A DNA stretch of 7,218 nt, from positions 1 through 7,218 of the forward strand of contig JAAYMJ010000206.1 of assembly GCA_012521455.1 (NCBI GenBank). The letters run 5' to 3'. Position 1 is the stretch's first letter. Each line of letters opens with the position of its first letter. The stretch is from Clostridiaceae bacterium (GTDB taxonomy: Bacteria; Bacillota; Clostridia; UMGS1883; JAAYMJ01). The notes under the pieces are model-generated. The model saw nothing but the letters and a program-made list of their open reading frames with translations, was not told where the DNA came from and ran no database searches. A program made the translations under genes and the position numbers. Positions 1-6,024 of the stretch are shown here, piece after piece.

Positions 1-39
1 AATTTTTACAAAGAAGTTTAATTTTGTAAACAGGTATTT

Positions 40-84
40 AAAAAAGTACAGGATTAATTACAAGCATTAATCCTGTACTTTTTT
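40..84 (-). terminator. Intrinsic terminator of the chemoreceptor gene, possibly bidirectional
   Basis: A perfect 19-bp inverted repeat (arms 40-58 and 66-84) encloses a 7-nt loop and starts 8 nt beyond the chemoreceptor stop codon. The core is GTACAGGATTAAT pairing with ATTAATCCTGTAC, and runs of six A and six T form the outer ends. In either direction the transcript would therefore be a hairpin with a U-tract, so it could also stop a transcript arriving from the left of the window. Confidence 0.85.
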
Positions 85-91
85 ACATCAA

Positions 92-1855
92 TTAATACTT
101 GCCAAAATCGTTATCACTAACGCTTGCAATTACGGCTTCTTGTTTTTTCTCCTCTTTTGATTTTGAATTTTCTTTCACTGCTTTATTTTGGGTTTTTTCC
201 TTTTTGTTTTTTGAAAATAAATTTTTTATCCTTGAAAAATCCTTCTTTTGCTTATTGTCAATTTCTGTTTCAATATTAGCCTCATCACCAAGCAGTACAA
301 ACCTTGAAACAAGGCTGCGCAAAAATTCTGCCTGGCTTGCGAGTTCCTGGCTTGCCGCCGCGCTTTCTTCGCTTGTCGCGGAATTTGACTGCACGACTGA
401 GGACACTTGCAAAATCCCCTGGTTTATTTGAGCAAGGCCCATTGCCTGTTCGTTGGAAGCCTTGTCAATATCGTTTACAATTTCTGCGATTTTAGATACG
501 TTGGTGGCAATGCGGTTAAAGGATTCCGCAGTCTTTTGGGCAATATCCGCGCCATTTTTAGTGATTTTAATATTTAAGTCTATCATTTCGCTGGTTTCTT
601 TTGCGGCTTCAGCGCTGCGCTTCGCAAGATTCCTAACCTCGTCGGCCACAACCGCGAACCCGCGGCCCTGGGCCCCGGCGCGTGCGGCTTCAACCGCTGC
701 GTTTAGTGACAATATATTGGTCTGGAACGCGATTTCATCAATAACTTTAATGACTTTTGAAATCTTTTCGCTGGACTGGTTAATTTCCCTAATAGCGTCA
801 AGCATTTCCTGCATTTGCTTGTTTCCTTCTTCGGCGCTTTGCCTTGCCCGCTCGGTAATTTTGTTCGCGGTGTTAGCGTTTTGGGCATTCTTTTTGGTCT
901 GGCTTGAAATTTCACCGATTGACGCGGTGAGTTCCTCAATAGCGCTTGCTTGCTCAGTAGCCCCCTGGGATAAAGCCATGGAGGAGTCGGAAACCTGGCG
1001 CGCGCCCTGATTTACCTGGTCTGCCGAAGTATTTATTTCCTTTAAAACATGGCTTATGGATTGTGCCATTTTATTGAAGAAATCTGCCAGGATGCCTAGC
1101 TCGTCTTTGCTATTAATGTTGGCATTGACGTTGAAATTCCCTTCCGCCATTTTTTGGGATAAATTAACCAATCTGTAAATAGGCTTTGTAATCCCCCTTG
1201 AGTATAGAATAGCAAAAAACCCTGAAATTATAATTCCCAAAATAATTATGGTTATCATTTGATTCCTTGCGCTTTTTTGGGTCTGCTGCGTATATTGCCT
1301 GTATGTATTTGCAACTTTATTTAACTGTTTTCTCAAATTTGTTACATGGGATCTTTCTGTTTCCATTGACCGTTTGTAGGCAATGGAATTTATAATTTCA
1401 CGGGTGGTTTGCCCATGCCCGTATTTTGCCTCTTCAATTAACTGATGTATGTAACTTTGGTCGTTTTTATCCATATCCATCTTAAAAGCGTTTATTTCGT
1501 CGATAATTTCCTGGGATGTAGTGCTTGCAAGTATATTGTCAAGCTGGGCCCTGATTTCGCTACGGGCTGTTTCAATTTCCCTTTCGTACTTCATAACCCT
1601 TTCCGTGTCCCCGTCGGCTATTGCGATATTGTTTGCAGACGCGTCCATGGACTCATAATAGGATTCTACTAATGATAAATTTTCAAGAGGTGTTATAACA
1701 CCATTGTACACTCGCACAACAGTGTCATTGATTTCGTCAAGTCCAAAAAGTCCCACAATTCCCACCAAAACCGCGATTGCGATAATGCTGGCAAATCCCA
1801 GTGTTAGCCTCGGGCCGATTTTGATGTTCTTTAGAAAATTAAGACTGCGTTTCAA
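92..1855 (-). CDS. Methyl-accepting chemotaxis protein (transmembrane chemoreceptor)
   Basis: Inner-membrane chemoreceptor that senses a ligand outside the cell and controls a CheA kinase inside. Numbered from the TTG at 1855 (587 aa): a basic N-terminus; TM1 about 19-39; an extracytoplasmic region about 40-199, mostly helical and resembling the four-helix-bundle sensor family; TM2 about 200-219; a HAMP domain about 220-273; then the long signalling hairpin to about 519. The conserved tip is plain ([20 protein letters not shown], then [15 protein letters not shown]). Glu/Gln pairs near 300-309 ([11 protein letters not shown]) and 495-506 are the likely methylation regions. The last ~65 residues are a lysine-rich flexible tail ending DFGKY. 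A longer reading from a TTG at 1888 exists, but the TTG at 1855 has GGAGGGG five bases upstream and gives the usual short MCP N-terminus. It lies downstream of cheR and has its own consensus promoter. The ligand cannot be predicted. Confidence 0.95.
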   Translation of the reverse strand: MKRSLNFLKNIKIGPRLTLGFASIIAIAVLVGIVGLFGLDEINDTVVRVYNGVITPLENLSLVESYYESMDASANNIAIADGDTERVMKYEREIETARSEIRAQLDNILASTTSQEIIDEINAFKMDMDKNDQSYIHQLIEEAKYGHGQTTREIINSIAYKRSMETERSHVTNLRKQLNKVANTYRQYTQQTQKSARNQMITIIILGIIISGFFAILYSRGITKPIYRLVNLSQKMAEGNFNVNANINSKDELGILADFFNKMAQSISHVLKEINTSADQVNQGARQVSDSSMALSQGATEQASAIEELTASIGEISSQTKKNAQNANTANKITERARQSAEEGNKQMQEMLDAIREINQSSEKISKVIKVIDEIAFQTNILSLNAAVEAARAGAQGRGFAVVADEVRNLAKRSAEAAKETSEMIDLNIKITKNGADIAQKTAESFNRIATNVSKIAEIVNDIDKASNEQAMGLAQINQGILQVSSVVQSNSATSEESAAASQELASQAEFLRSLVSRFVLLGDEANIETEIDNKQKKDFSRIKNLFSKNKKEKTQNKAVKENSKSKEEKKQEAVIASVSDNDFGKY

Positions 1856-1860
1856 AAGTA

Positions 1861-1867
1861 CCCCTCC
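1861..1867 (-). promoter_or_regulatory. Ribosome binding site that decides the chemoreceptor start
   Basis: GGAGGGG on the minus strand lies five bases before the TTG at 1855. The upstream alternative TTG at 1888 has only a weak GGAAG two bases before it, too close for a normal site. The strong site therefore favours the shorter, 587-residue protein. Confidence 0.7.
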
Positions 1868-1944
1868 AATTCTGTTTTTAATAGCCAAACTTCCATCGGT
1901 AAAAAATTACATTTTTCAAGAAATTTTGCGCTTATCTTAATTCC

Positions 1945-1973
1945 ATTATACTTATATCCATCCCCTTTGTCAA
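1945..1973 (-). promoter_or_regulatory. Consensus SigA-type promoter of the chemoreceptor gene
   Basis: On the minus strand TTGACA (1968-1973), a 17-bp spacer and TATAAT (1945-1950) match the vegetative consensus at all 12 positions. Transcription should begin near 1938, leaving a leader of about 83 nt before the TTG start. A small palindrome, AAACA-T-TGTTT (1972-1982), overlaps the edge of the -35 box and could be a regulator site, though it is short and AT-rich. No flagellar sigma (SigD/FliA) pattern was seen. Confidence 0.85.
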
Positions 1974-2006
1974 ACATTGTTTAATTTTCTATTTATTTGC
2001 CAAAAT

Positions 2007-2822
2007 TCATTCCTTCATATATACAGAAGGCATTAAATATTTGAATTTTGACTCTTCCCTGGTAATTGACTCGGAATGTCCGATAAACAAAAAGCCTCCG
2101 GGCTCAAGTATATCATAAAATTTTTTCACAAGTTCGCTTCGGGTGGGGGCATCGAAATAGATCATAACATTTCTACAAAAGATAACATGGAATTTTCTTC
2201 GGAAGGGATATACCTTTCCCATGAGGTTAAATTTCCTGAAAATAACTTCGTTTCTGATTTTATCGACGATTTGAAAGTTTTCTTCATCAATTTGTTTTAA
2301 ATAATTCAATTTCCATTTTGCAGGCAGGGGCTCTATTTGTTCGGCTGTGTAAATACCCGCTTTAGCAATTTCAAGAACCCTTTCGGATATATCCGTTGCC
2401 AAAATTTTGGTATCCCACAGGATTTTTTCCTTGCCGAAAAACTCATCAATGACCATTGCCAGGGTATAGGCTTCCTCGCCGGTGGATGAGGCGCTGCACC
2501 AAATCCTCAAATCCTTGTCCTTTATTTTTTTTGTAATCTGCGGCAAAACCTTATCCCTCAAGAAATAAAAATGGTCCGCTTCCCGCATGAAAAAAGTGTG
2601 GTTTGTGGTGATTTTATTTATTAACTCCGTCACCGCCTGCCCGCTTTTGTCGGAGATAATATAATCATAATACTGGGTAAAATTTTGCATGTTCTTGCTG
2701 GCTAAAACCCCGTTTAAGCGGGCTAAAATCAAGGTTTTCTTTTCTTCCTTTAAATGAATCCCGTAATTTTCCTTAATAAATGACGCCAACTTCTTGAATT
2801 CCTCATCTGTAATGGTTAACAT
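2007..2822 (-). CDS. cheR: Chemotaxis protein methyltransferase CheR
   Basis: Cytoplasmic SAM-dependent methyltransferase that adds methyl groups to receptor glutamates and so drives chemotactic adaptation. Numbering is from the GTG at 2831 (274 aa). The N-terminal helical CheR domain covers about 1-75 and the SAM-binding Rossmann domain about 80-274. Hallmarks are TNHTFFMRE (76-84), the SAM loop ASSTGEEAYTLA (114-125), ATDIS (145-149), FCRNVMIYFD (218-227) and GHSES (251-255). Length and motif order are normal and the gene looks intact. The ATG at 2822 is preferred: AGGTG sits about six bases upstream, while the GTG at 2831 has only a distant AGGT. The stop lies 151 nt before the chemoreceptor start. 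I see no terminator between them, so read-through into the receptor gene is likely. The loop after NYLKQ (about 180-190) is short and lacks the glycine-rich insertion of enterobacterial CheR. Confidence 0.95.
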   Translation of the reverse strand: MLTITDEEFKKLASFIKENYGIHLKEEKKTLILARLNGVLASKNMQNFTQYYDYIISDKSGQAVTELINKITTNHTFFMREADHFYFLRDKVLPQITKKIKDKDLRIWCSASSTGEEAYTLAMVIDEFFGKEKILWDTKILATDISERVLEIAKAGIYTAEQIEPLPAKWKLNYLKQIDEENFQIVDKIRNEVIFRKFNLMGKVYPFRRKFHVIFCRNVMIYFDAPTRSELVKKFYDILEPGGFLFIGHSESITREESKFKYLMPSVYMKE

Positions 2823-2865
2823 TCCTGACACCTACTTTGACCTAAGATGAATTAAAATTGCTTTT

Positions 2866-2894
2866 ATTATAACCAAAATTTAAAATTATGTCAA
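2866..2894 (-). promoter_or_regulatory. Consensus SigA-type promoter of cheR
   Basis: On the minus strand TTGACA (2889-2894), 17 bp, then TATAAT (2866-2871) is a complete match to the vegetative consensus. The predicted start site is near 2859, about 37 nt before the cheR ATG. This is the second perfect promoter in the chemotaxis pair. Confidence 0.85.
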
Positions 2895-2935
2895 TTAATG
2901 CAATTTTTCCACTTTTAGTTTATAAATTAATAAAA

Positions 2936-2986
2936 TTTGCCACATATTCATTCTTTTTGCTTATTGAAAAAATTTTTTGTGGCAAA
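2936..2986. repeat. Perfect 9-bp inverted repeat in the cheR-murA gap
   Basis: TTTGCCACA (2936-2944) and TGTGGCAAA (2978-2986) are exact inverted copies separated by 33 bp, so their centres lie about 42 bp apart, near four helical turns. The right copy ends 35 bp before the murA start codon and overlaps the only plausible murA promoter, a weak TTGAAA (2964-2969), 17 bp, AATAAA. It could be a paired operator or an RNA stem with a large loop. No U-tract follows, so it is not a terminator. Confidence 0.45.
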
Positions 2987-3021
2987 AATAAATATAGAAA
3001 AATAGTAAAAAGGAGAAAGCA

Positions 3022-4278
3022 ATGGCTAAGATACTGGTTAAAAAATCAAAAGCACTAAATGGCGAAGTCAATATCAGCGGCTCAAAAAACGCAGCCCTCC
3101 CCATAATGGCAGCAACCATGCTGGCAGAAGGGGAATGCGTGATTGAAGGCGCGCCGCTTTTGACAGATATATATAACATGAAAAATCTTATGCAACATCT
3201 GGGCTCATCAATAGAAATCCTTGATGAAGGCACTTTGAAAATTCAGCAAAATAGTTTCACCAGCCACGAATCCCCCTATGAACTGGCAAGTAAACTCAGG
3301 GCGTCTTTTTTAGTCGCCGGCCCCCTTTTGGCAAGAACGGGATATGCCAAAATCGCCCTGCCCGGCGGCTGCCAGATAGGCTCCCGCCCTGTTGATTTGC
3401 ACATAAAAGGGCTTGGCGCCCTTGGCGCTAAAATCACACAGGGGCATGGGTACATTGAGCTTTCATGTAAAAAACTAAAAGGGGCAAATATATATTTGGA
3501 CTTTCCCAGTGTTGGCGCCACTGAAAACATTCTAATGGCAGCAAGCCTTGCGCAGGGCCAGACCACAATTGAAAACGCGGCAGTGGAACCCGAAATCGTG
3601 GATTTGGCAAACTTTATAAACCTTATGGGCGGCGATATTAAAGGGGCGGGAACCGACACCATCAGAATTAACGGCGTGAAAAAATTAAACGGCGCAAAAT
3701 ATTTGGTAATCCCCGACAGGATTGAAGCCGGCACCTTTATGGTTGCCGCTGCCATTACAAAGGGAAATGTGAAAATTAAAAATGTCCTCCCAAACCACTT
3801 AAAGCCCATAAGCGCAAAACTCCGTGAAATCGGGGTGAATATACAGGAAGGTGAAGACCACATAATCGTGCAAGGCTGCGACAAAGTAAAACCCACGGAC
3901 ATAAAAACCCTTCCCTTCCCGGGTTTCCCCACCGACATGCAGGCCCAGTTTACCTCCCTTTTGTCAACCATTGAAGGCACAAGCCTGATTATTGAAACCA
4001 TTTTTGAAAACCGGTTCCAGCACGCGGCGGAACTCAAGAGAATGGGCGCGAACATTAAAATCGAAGGGAATTTTGAAATAATAGAAGGGACAAAGCAGTT
4101 AAGCGGCGCCCCAGTTAAAGCCACCGATTTGCGCGCAGGGGCGGCTTTGGTAATAGCGGGTCTTGTGGCTGAAGGGGAAACAGAAGTAAGCGAGGCCCAC
4201 CACATTGACAGGGGATATTATAAATTTTGCGAAAAGCTAAAAAGCCTGGGGGCTGATTTGACAAGGATTGACGATTAG
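3022..4278 (+). CDS. murA: UDP-N-acetylglucosamine 1-carboxyvinyltransferase (MurA)
   Basis: Cytoplasmic enzyme that transfers enolpyruvate from PEP to UDP-GlcNAc, the first committed step of peptidoglycan synthesis. The 418-aa length is typical and the EPSP-synthase-like two-domain fold is intact throughout. Key residues are visible: Lys22-Asn23 in SGSKNAALP, catalytic Cys117 in LPGGCQIGSRPVDLH (the cysteine alkylated by fosfomycin in this family), and Asp305 in FPTDMQAQFTSL (the general base in E. coli MurA). Because Cys117 is present rather than Asp, the enzyme is predicted to be fosfomycin-sensitive. The start ATG has AAAAGGAGAA upstream, with GGAG six bases before it. Many Firmicutes carry two MurA paralogues, and this window alone cannot say which one this is. 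It is a single-gene unit with its own terminator, divergent from cheR. No strong promoter is evident; the best candidate is the weak TTGAAA at 2964. Confidence 0.97.
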   Translation: MAKILVKKSKALNGEVNISGSKNAALPIMAATMLAEGECVIEGAPLLTDIYNMKNLMQHLGSSIEILDEGTLKIQQNSFTSHESPYELASKLRASFLVAGPLLARTGYAKIALPGGCQIGSRPVDLHIKGLGALGAKITQGHGYIELSCKKLKGANIYLDFPSVGATENILMAASLAQGQTTIENAAVEPEIVDLANFINLMGGDIKGAGTDTIRINGVKKLNGAKYLVIPDRIEAGTFMVAAAITKGNVKIKNVLPNHLKPISAKLREIGVNIQEGEDHIIVQGCDKVKPTDIKTLPFPGFPTDMQAQFTSLLSTIEGTSLIIETIFENRFQHAAELKRMGANIKIEGNFEIIEGTKQLSGAPVKATDLRAGAALVIAGLVAEGETEVSEAHHIDRGYYKFCEKLKSLGADLTRIDD

Positions 4279-4295
4279 TTAAAACCAAAACTTCA

Positions 4296-4321
4296 GGGTA
4301 CACGGTTTTGTACCCTTTTTT
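4296..4321 (+). terminator. Intrinsic terminator of murA
   Basis: GGGTACA (4296-4302), loop CGGTTT and TGTACCC (4309-4315) form a perfect 7-bp stem followed by six T (4316-4321), beginning 17 nt after the murA stop. On the minus strand the same hairpin is followed by TGAAGTTTTGGTTTT, so it may also act weakly as the end of the opposing flavoenzyme operon. No better terminator for that operon is visible. Confidence 0.9.
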
Positions 4322-4347
4322 AATTCCTTTGCAATAAACTTACATTT

Positions 4348-4507
4348 TTATTTCTTTTGTATTTTCGCAGCCGTAATTATGCGCCAATTCAGGTTATCAT
4401 TATGTTTTACTCCTTTAGCTTTTTACAATCAAAAAAGCATTTTCTCCTATTTCCTTTTTTTCAATAGATAATCCGCTTTTTTGCAATATTTTAAAATCCA
4501 AAATCAC
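4348..4507 (-). pseudogene. Possible small ORF or 3' remnant of a gene after the flavoenzyme
   Basis: A GTG at 4507 overlaps the flavoenzyme stop codon (GTGA) and opens a 30-codon frame ending at 4415. Its product ends KKEIGENAFLIVKS, which looks like a real folded C-terminus and loosely recalls the last strands of class I SAM-dependent methyltransferases. That resemblance is an impression, not a match. One frame over, a second open stretch (4422 down to 4348) continues with NLNWRIITAAKIQKK before a TAA. A single frameshift near 4422 would join them into about 53 codons. This could be a translationally coupled small protein of 30 aa, or the tail of a decayed or deleted third gene of the operon. 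It could also be chance coding-like sequence. The product is not recognised. Confidence 0.3.
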
Positions 4508-5223
4508 GCCTTTCCCACATGGGCGGCATAAACTACAAATTCATCATTCCCGTCCAAGCCCAAAAGCTTGTCCGCGTTTTCCTGGCTGTACGCCCCAATG
4601 GCGCAAACCCCCAAATCAACGGATTCCGCCGCGATGTAGAGGTTTTGGCAGACATGCCCTATATCTATTGCAATCATTTTGTGGGAAACTATGGAATATC
4701 TCCATTCCATACGGTAGGGAATACATGACCAAAAGAATATTACCTGGCTGTTGAAGGTTTGGTTTAGCAAAGCTTTGCTTAATAATACATCGTCTTTTTC
4801 CTTTAAAAATATTAGACCGTGCTTTTCAGGAATATATCGGTAAATCCCCTCCTTTAGGCCTTCCACCCCTTTTACATACAGATAGGTTTCAAAGGAATGC
4901 CTAGCCCCTGCGGAAGGAACCGTCCTGAAGGTATATTTTCCCTTGTCCTCCCTAAGCCCCTGGGTTGCCCAAAGCAGGTATGAAAGCTTGTCCTGGGGGA
5001 TTTTTCCCTCTTTAAATTTCCGTTTTGTTGTTCGCTTTTTTATTGTTTCTAAAACGGTGCGGGTGGGAAGCGTACTAAAATCGCTAAGGCAAATAACGTT
5101 GTTTTCATCATAGCCCAAAAACCGTTCAGGCGGGTTTACCCCTTTTTGCTGGTCGCTTTTTATATCGCTTAATTTTTCCCATTGGGATTTTAAAAATTTT
5201 CTTCCTTCAATGTAGTTTTCCAT
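4504..5223 (-). CDS. SagB-like nitroreductase-family FMN oxidoreductase
   Basis: Predicted FMN-dependent oxidoreductase of the nitroreductase fold, closest by eye to the SagB/ThcOx-type subgroup, which often oxidises azoline rings but includes many stand-alone enzymes of unknown substrate. From the ATG at 5223 it has 239 residues. The segment TIKKRTTKRKF (60-70) fits the basic FMN-contacting entry motif of the fold. RTVPSAGARHSFETYLYV (100-117) is the SagB-type core. GHVCQNLYIAAESVDLG (189-205) is the conserved helix and loop near the C-terminus, and the end AAHVGKA is usual for the family. The chosen start has AGGAGG six bases upstream; that site overlaps the stop codon of the upstream regulator gene, leaving a 10-nt gap and implying one transcript. 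No precursor peptide, YcaO cyclase or SagC partner is nearby, so a role in peptide modification is not supported. Cytoplasmic; substrate unknown. Confidence 0.85.
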   Translation of the reverse strand: MENYIEGRKFLKSQWEKLSDIKSDQQKGVNPPERFLGYDENNVICLSDFSTLPTRTVLETIKKRTTKRKFKEGKIPQDKLSYLLWATQGLREDKGKYTFRTVPSAGARHSFETYLYVKGVEGLKEGIYRYIPEKHGLIFLKEKDDVLLSKALLNQTFNSQVIFFWSCIPYRMEWRYSIVSHKMIAIDIGHVCQNLYIAAESVDLGVCAIGAYSQENADKLLGLDGNDEFVVYAAHVGKA

Positions 5224-5229
5224 ATAAAA

Positions 5230-5235
5230 CCTCCT
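5230..5235 (-). promoter_or_regulatory. Ribosome binding site overlapping the regulator stop codon
   Basis: AGGAGG on the minus strand lies six bases before the ATG at 5223 and shares two bases with the TAG stop of the Crp/Fnr gene (5234-5236). It fixes the flavoenzyme start at 5223 rather than the upstream TTG at 5253, which would overlap the regulator gene. It also points to translational coupling within the operon. Confidence 0.75.
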
Positions 5236-5929
5236 AGCTGTTTGCAATTTCAACTAACTTTTCAAAGTCCAAAATTTTAAAAGCGTTAAGATGAAAATCA
5301 ATCACACCCTCGTCCCGCATTTTTGCCATTTCCCTGGACATTGAAGGGCGGGACACATTTAAAAACTGCGCCAGCTCACCCCGCTTTAAGGGAAGGGTGA
5401 AGCTTTTGGTTTTATGCTTTTTATATTCCTCCAACAGATATGTGGCCACTTTGGCTTTAATGCTTTTAATGCTCATATACTCCAGCTTTTTATTTAAAAG
5501 CATGGCCCGCTGTGAAATCATCGCAAGCAGATTGTTAATAAAAACCCTGTGGGCGTTGCAGTAGTTTTGGCAGTCGGAAAGTATGCTTTCTTTTGGAATG
5601 AATAAAATTTCGCAGTCGGTTTTAGCCAAGATTGTCGCCGGGTAATCCTCCTCATTTGTAAAAATGAGCATTTCCCCAAAAATGTCGCCCTTTTGTAAAA
5701 AGGCCATGTGAATTGTGGCGCCTGCGGCATTTTCCTTTACGACGTTCACTTCCCCTTCCAAAACCAGCCCTATGCTTTTGAAGCTTGCGCCTATGCTTTT
5801 TATAATATCGTTTTTTGCGTATTTCCCAATTTTAGGGCGCATATTCTCAAGCATTACCAAAATTTCTTCCCCGGGTATCCCCAAAAAAAGCTGGGTGCTT
5901 TTTATTGTTTCCAAGTATTTTTTAAACAT
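5234..5929 (-). CDS. Crp/Fnr-family transcriptional regulator
   Basis: DNA-binding regulator of 231 aa, the usual length. An N-terminal cyclic-nucleotide-binding-like beta roll covers about 15-120 (GLVLEGEVNVV at 54-64, LQKGDIFGEMLIF at 78-90). A dimerisation helix runs about 125-158, and a winged helix-turn-helix about 160-225 (RGELAQFLNVSRPSMSREM at 183-201). In the phosphate-binding cassette Glu86 is kept, but the Arg-Ser pair that holds cAMP in E. coli CRP reads Tyr96-Pro97, so cAMP binding is unlikely. The N-terminal cysteine cluster of oxygen-sensing FNR is absent; only C106, C120 and C124 occur. The effector is therefore unknown. The start ATG has GAGGTG five bases upstream. It is first in an operon with the flavoenzyme and divergent from the iron-sulfur protein gene, an arrangement typical of a local regulator controlling itself and its neighbours. 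Confidence 0.93.
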   Translation of the reverse strand: MFKKYLETIKSTQLFLGIPGEEILVMLENMRPKIGKYAKNDIIKSIGASFKSIGLVLEGEVNVVKENAAGATIHMAFLQKGDIFGEMLIFTNEEDYPATILAKTDCEILFIPKESILSDCQNYCNAHRVFINNLLAMISQRAMLLNKKLEYMSIKSIKAKVATYLLEEYKKHKTKSFTLPLKRGELAQFLNVSRPSMSREMAKMRDEGVIDFHLNAFKILDFEKLVEIANS

Positions 5930-5963
5930 ATCAACACCTCTTTTAAAAATGTATCTGAGGCTA

Positions 5964-5992
5964 CCGACTTTTCACTTAAATTATAGTATACT
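5964..5992 (+). promoter_or_regulatory. Candidate promoter of the iron-sulfur protein gene
   Basis: TATACT (5987-5992) is a good -10 box, and 17 bp upstream CCGACT (5964-5969) keeps only the GAC core of a -35. Such a weak -35 is common where an activator is needed. The -10 is part of the 8-bp palindrome AGTATACT (5985-5992), next to the opposing TATAAT. No clear CRP-like or FNR-like palindrome was found in the 95-bp gap. Confidence 0.4.
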
Positions 5993-6008
5993 GGCATTAC
6001 AATATCAA
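5980..6008 (-). promoter_or_regulatory. SigA-type promoter of the Crp/Fnr-flavoenzyme operon
   Basis: On the minus strand TTGATA (6003-6008), 17 bp, then TATAAT (5980-5985) matches the consensus at 11 of 12 positions. The start site should be near 5973, about 44 nt before the regulator ATG. Its spacer contains the -10 region of the opposing promoter, so the two directions probably compete. Confidence 0.8.
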
Positions 6009-6024
6009 TACGGGAGTGATTTAG

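Noticed and set aside
5..30. Inverted repeat TTTACAAA/TTTGTAAA beyond the chemoreceptor terminator.
   Set aside because: Eight A/T-dominated base pairs with a 10-nt loop at the window edge are easily produced by chance, and no gene context is visible.
99..1010. Long plus-strand open frames opposite the chemoreceptor gene (for example 453-1010).
   Set aside because: They are antisense to strongly conserved MCP signalling sequence, have no plausible domains and no good ribosome binding sites.
3276..4205. A 309-codon minus-strand open frame opposite murA.
   Set aside because: It is the complement of a clearly intact murA and its translation shows no recognisable protein motif; it is a codon-bias shadow.
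4430..4487. Inverted repeat of A6GC/GCT6 type as a terminator for the flavoenzyme operon.
   Set aside because: The stem is almost all A-T, the loop is about 40 nt and no separate U-tract follows. The runs are also explained by Lys/Phe codons of the possible remnant.
5930..6024. A CRP- or FNR-type operator (TGTGA-N6-TCACA or TTGAT-N4-ATCAA) in the divergent control region.
   Set aside because: Single half-like pieces such as TTGAT occur, but no symmetric second half at the right spacing was found.
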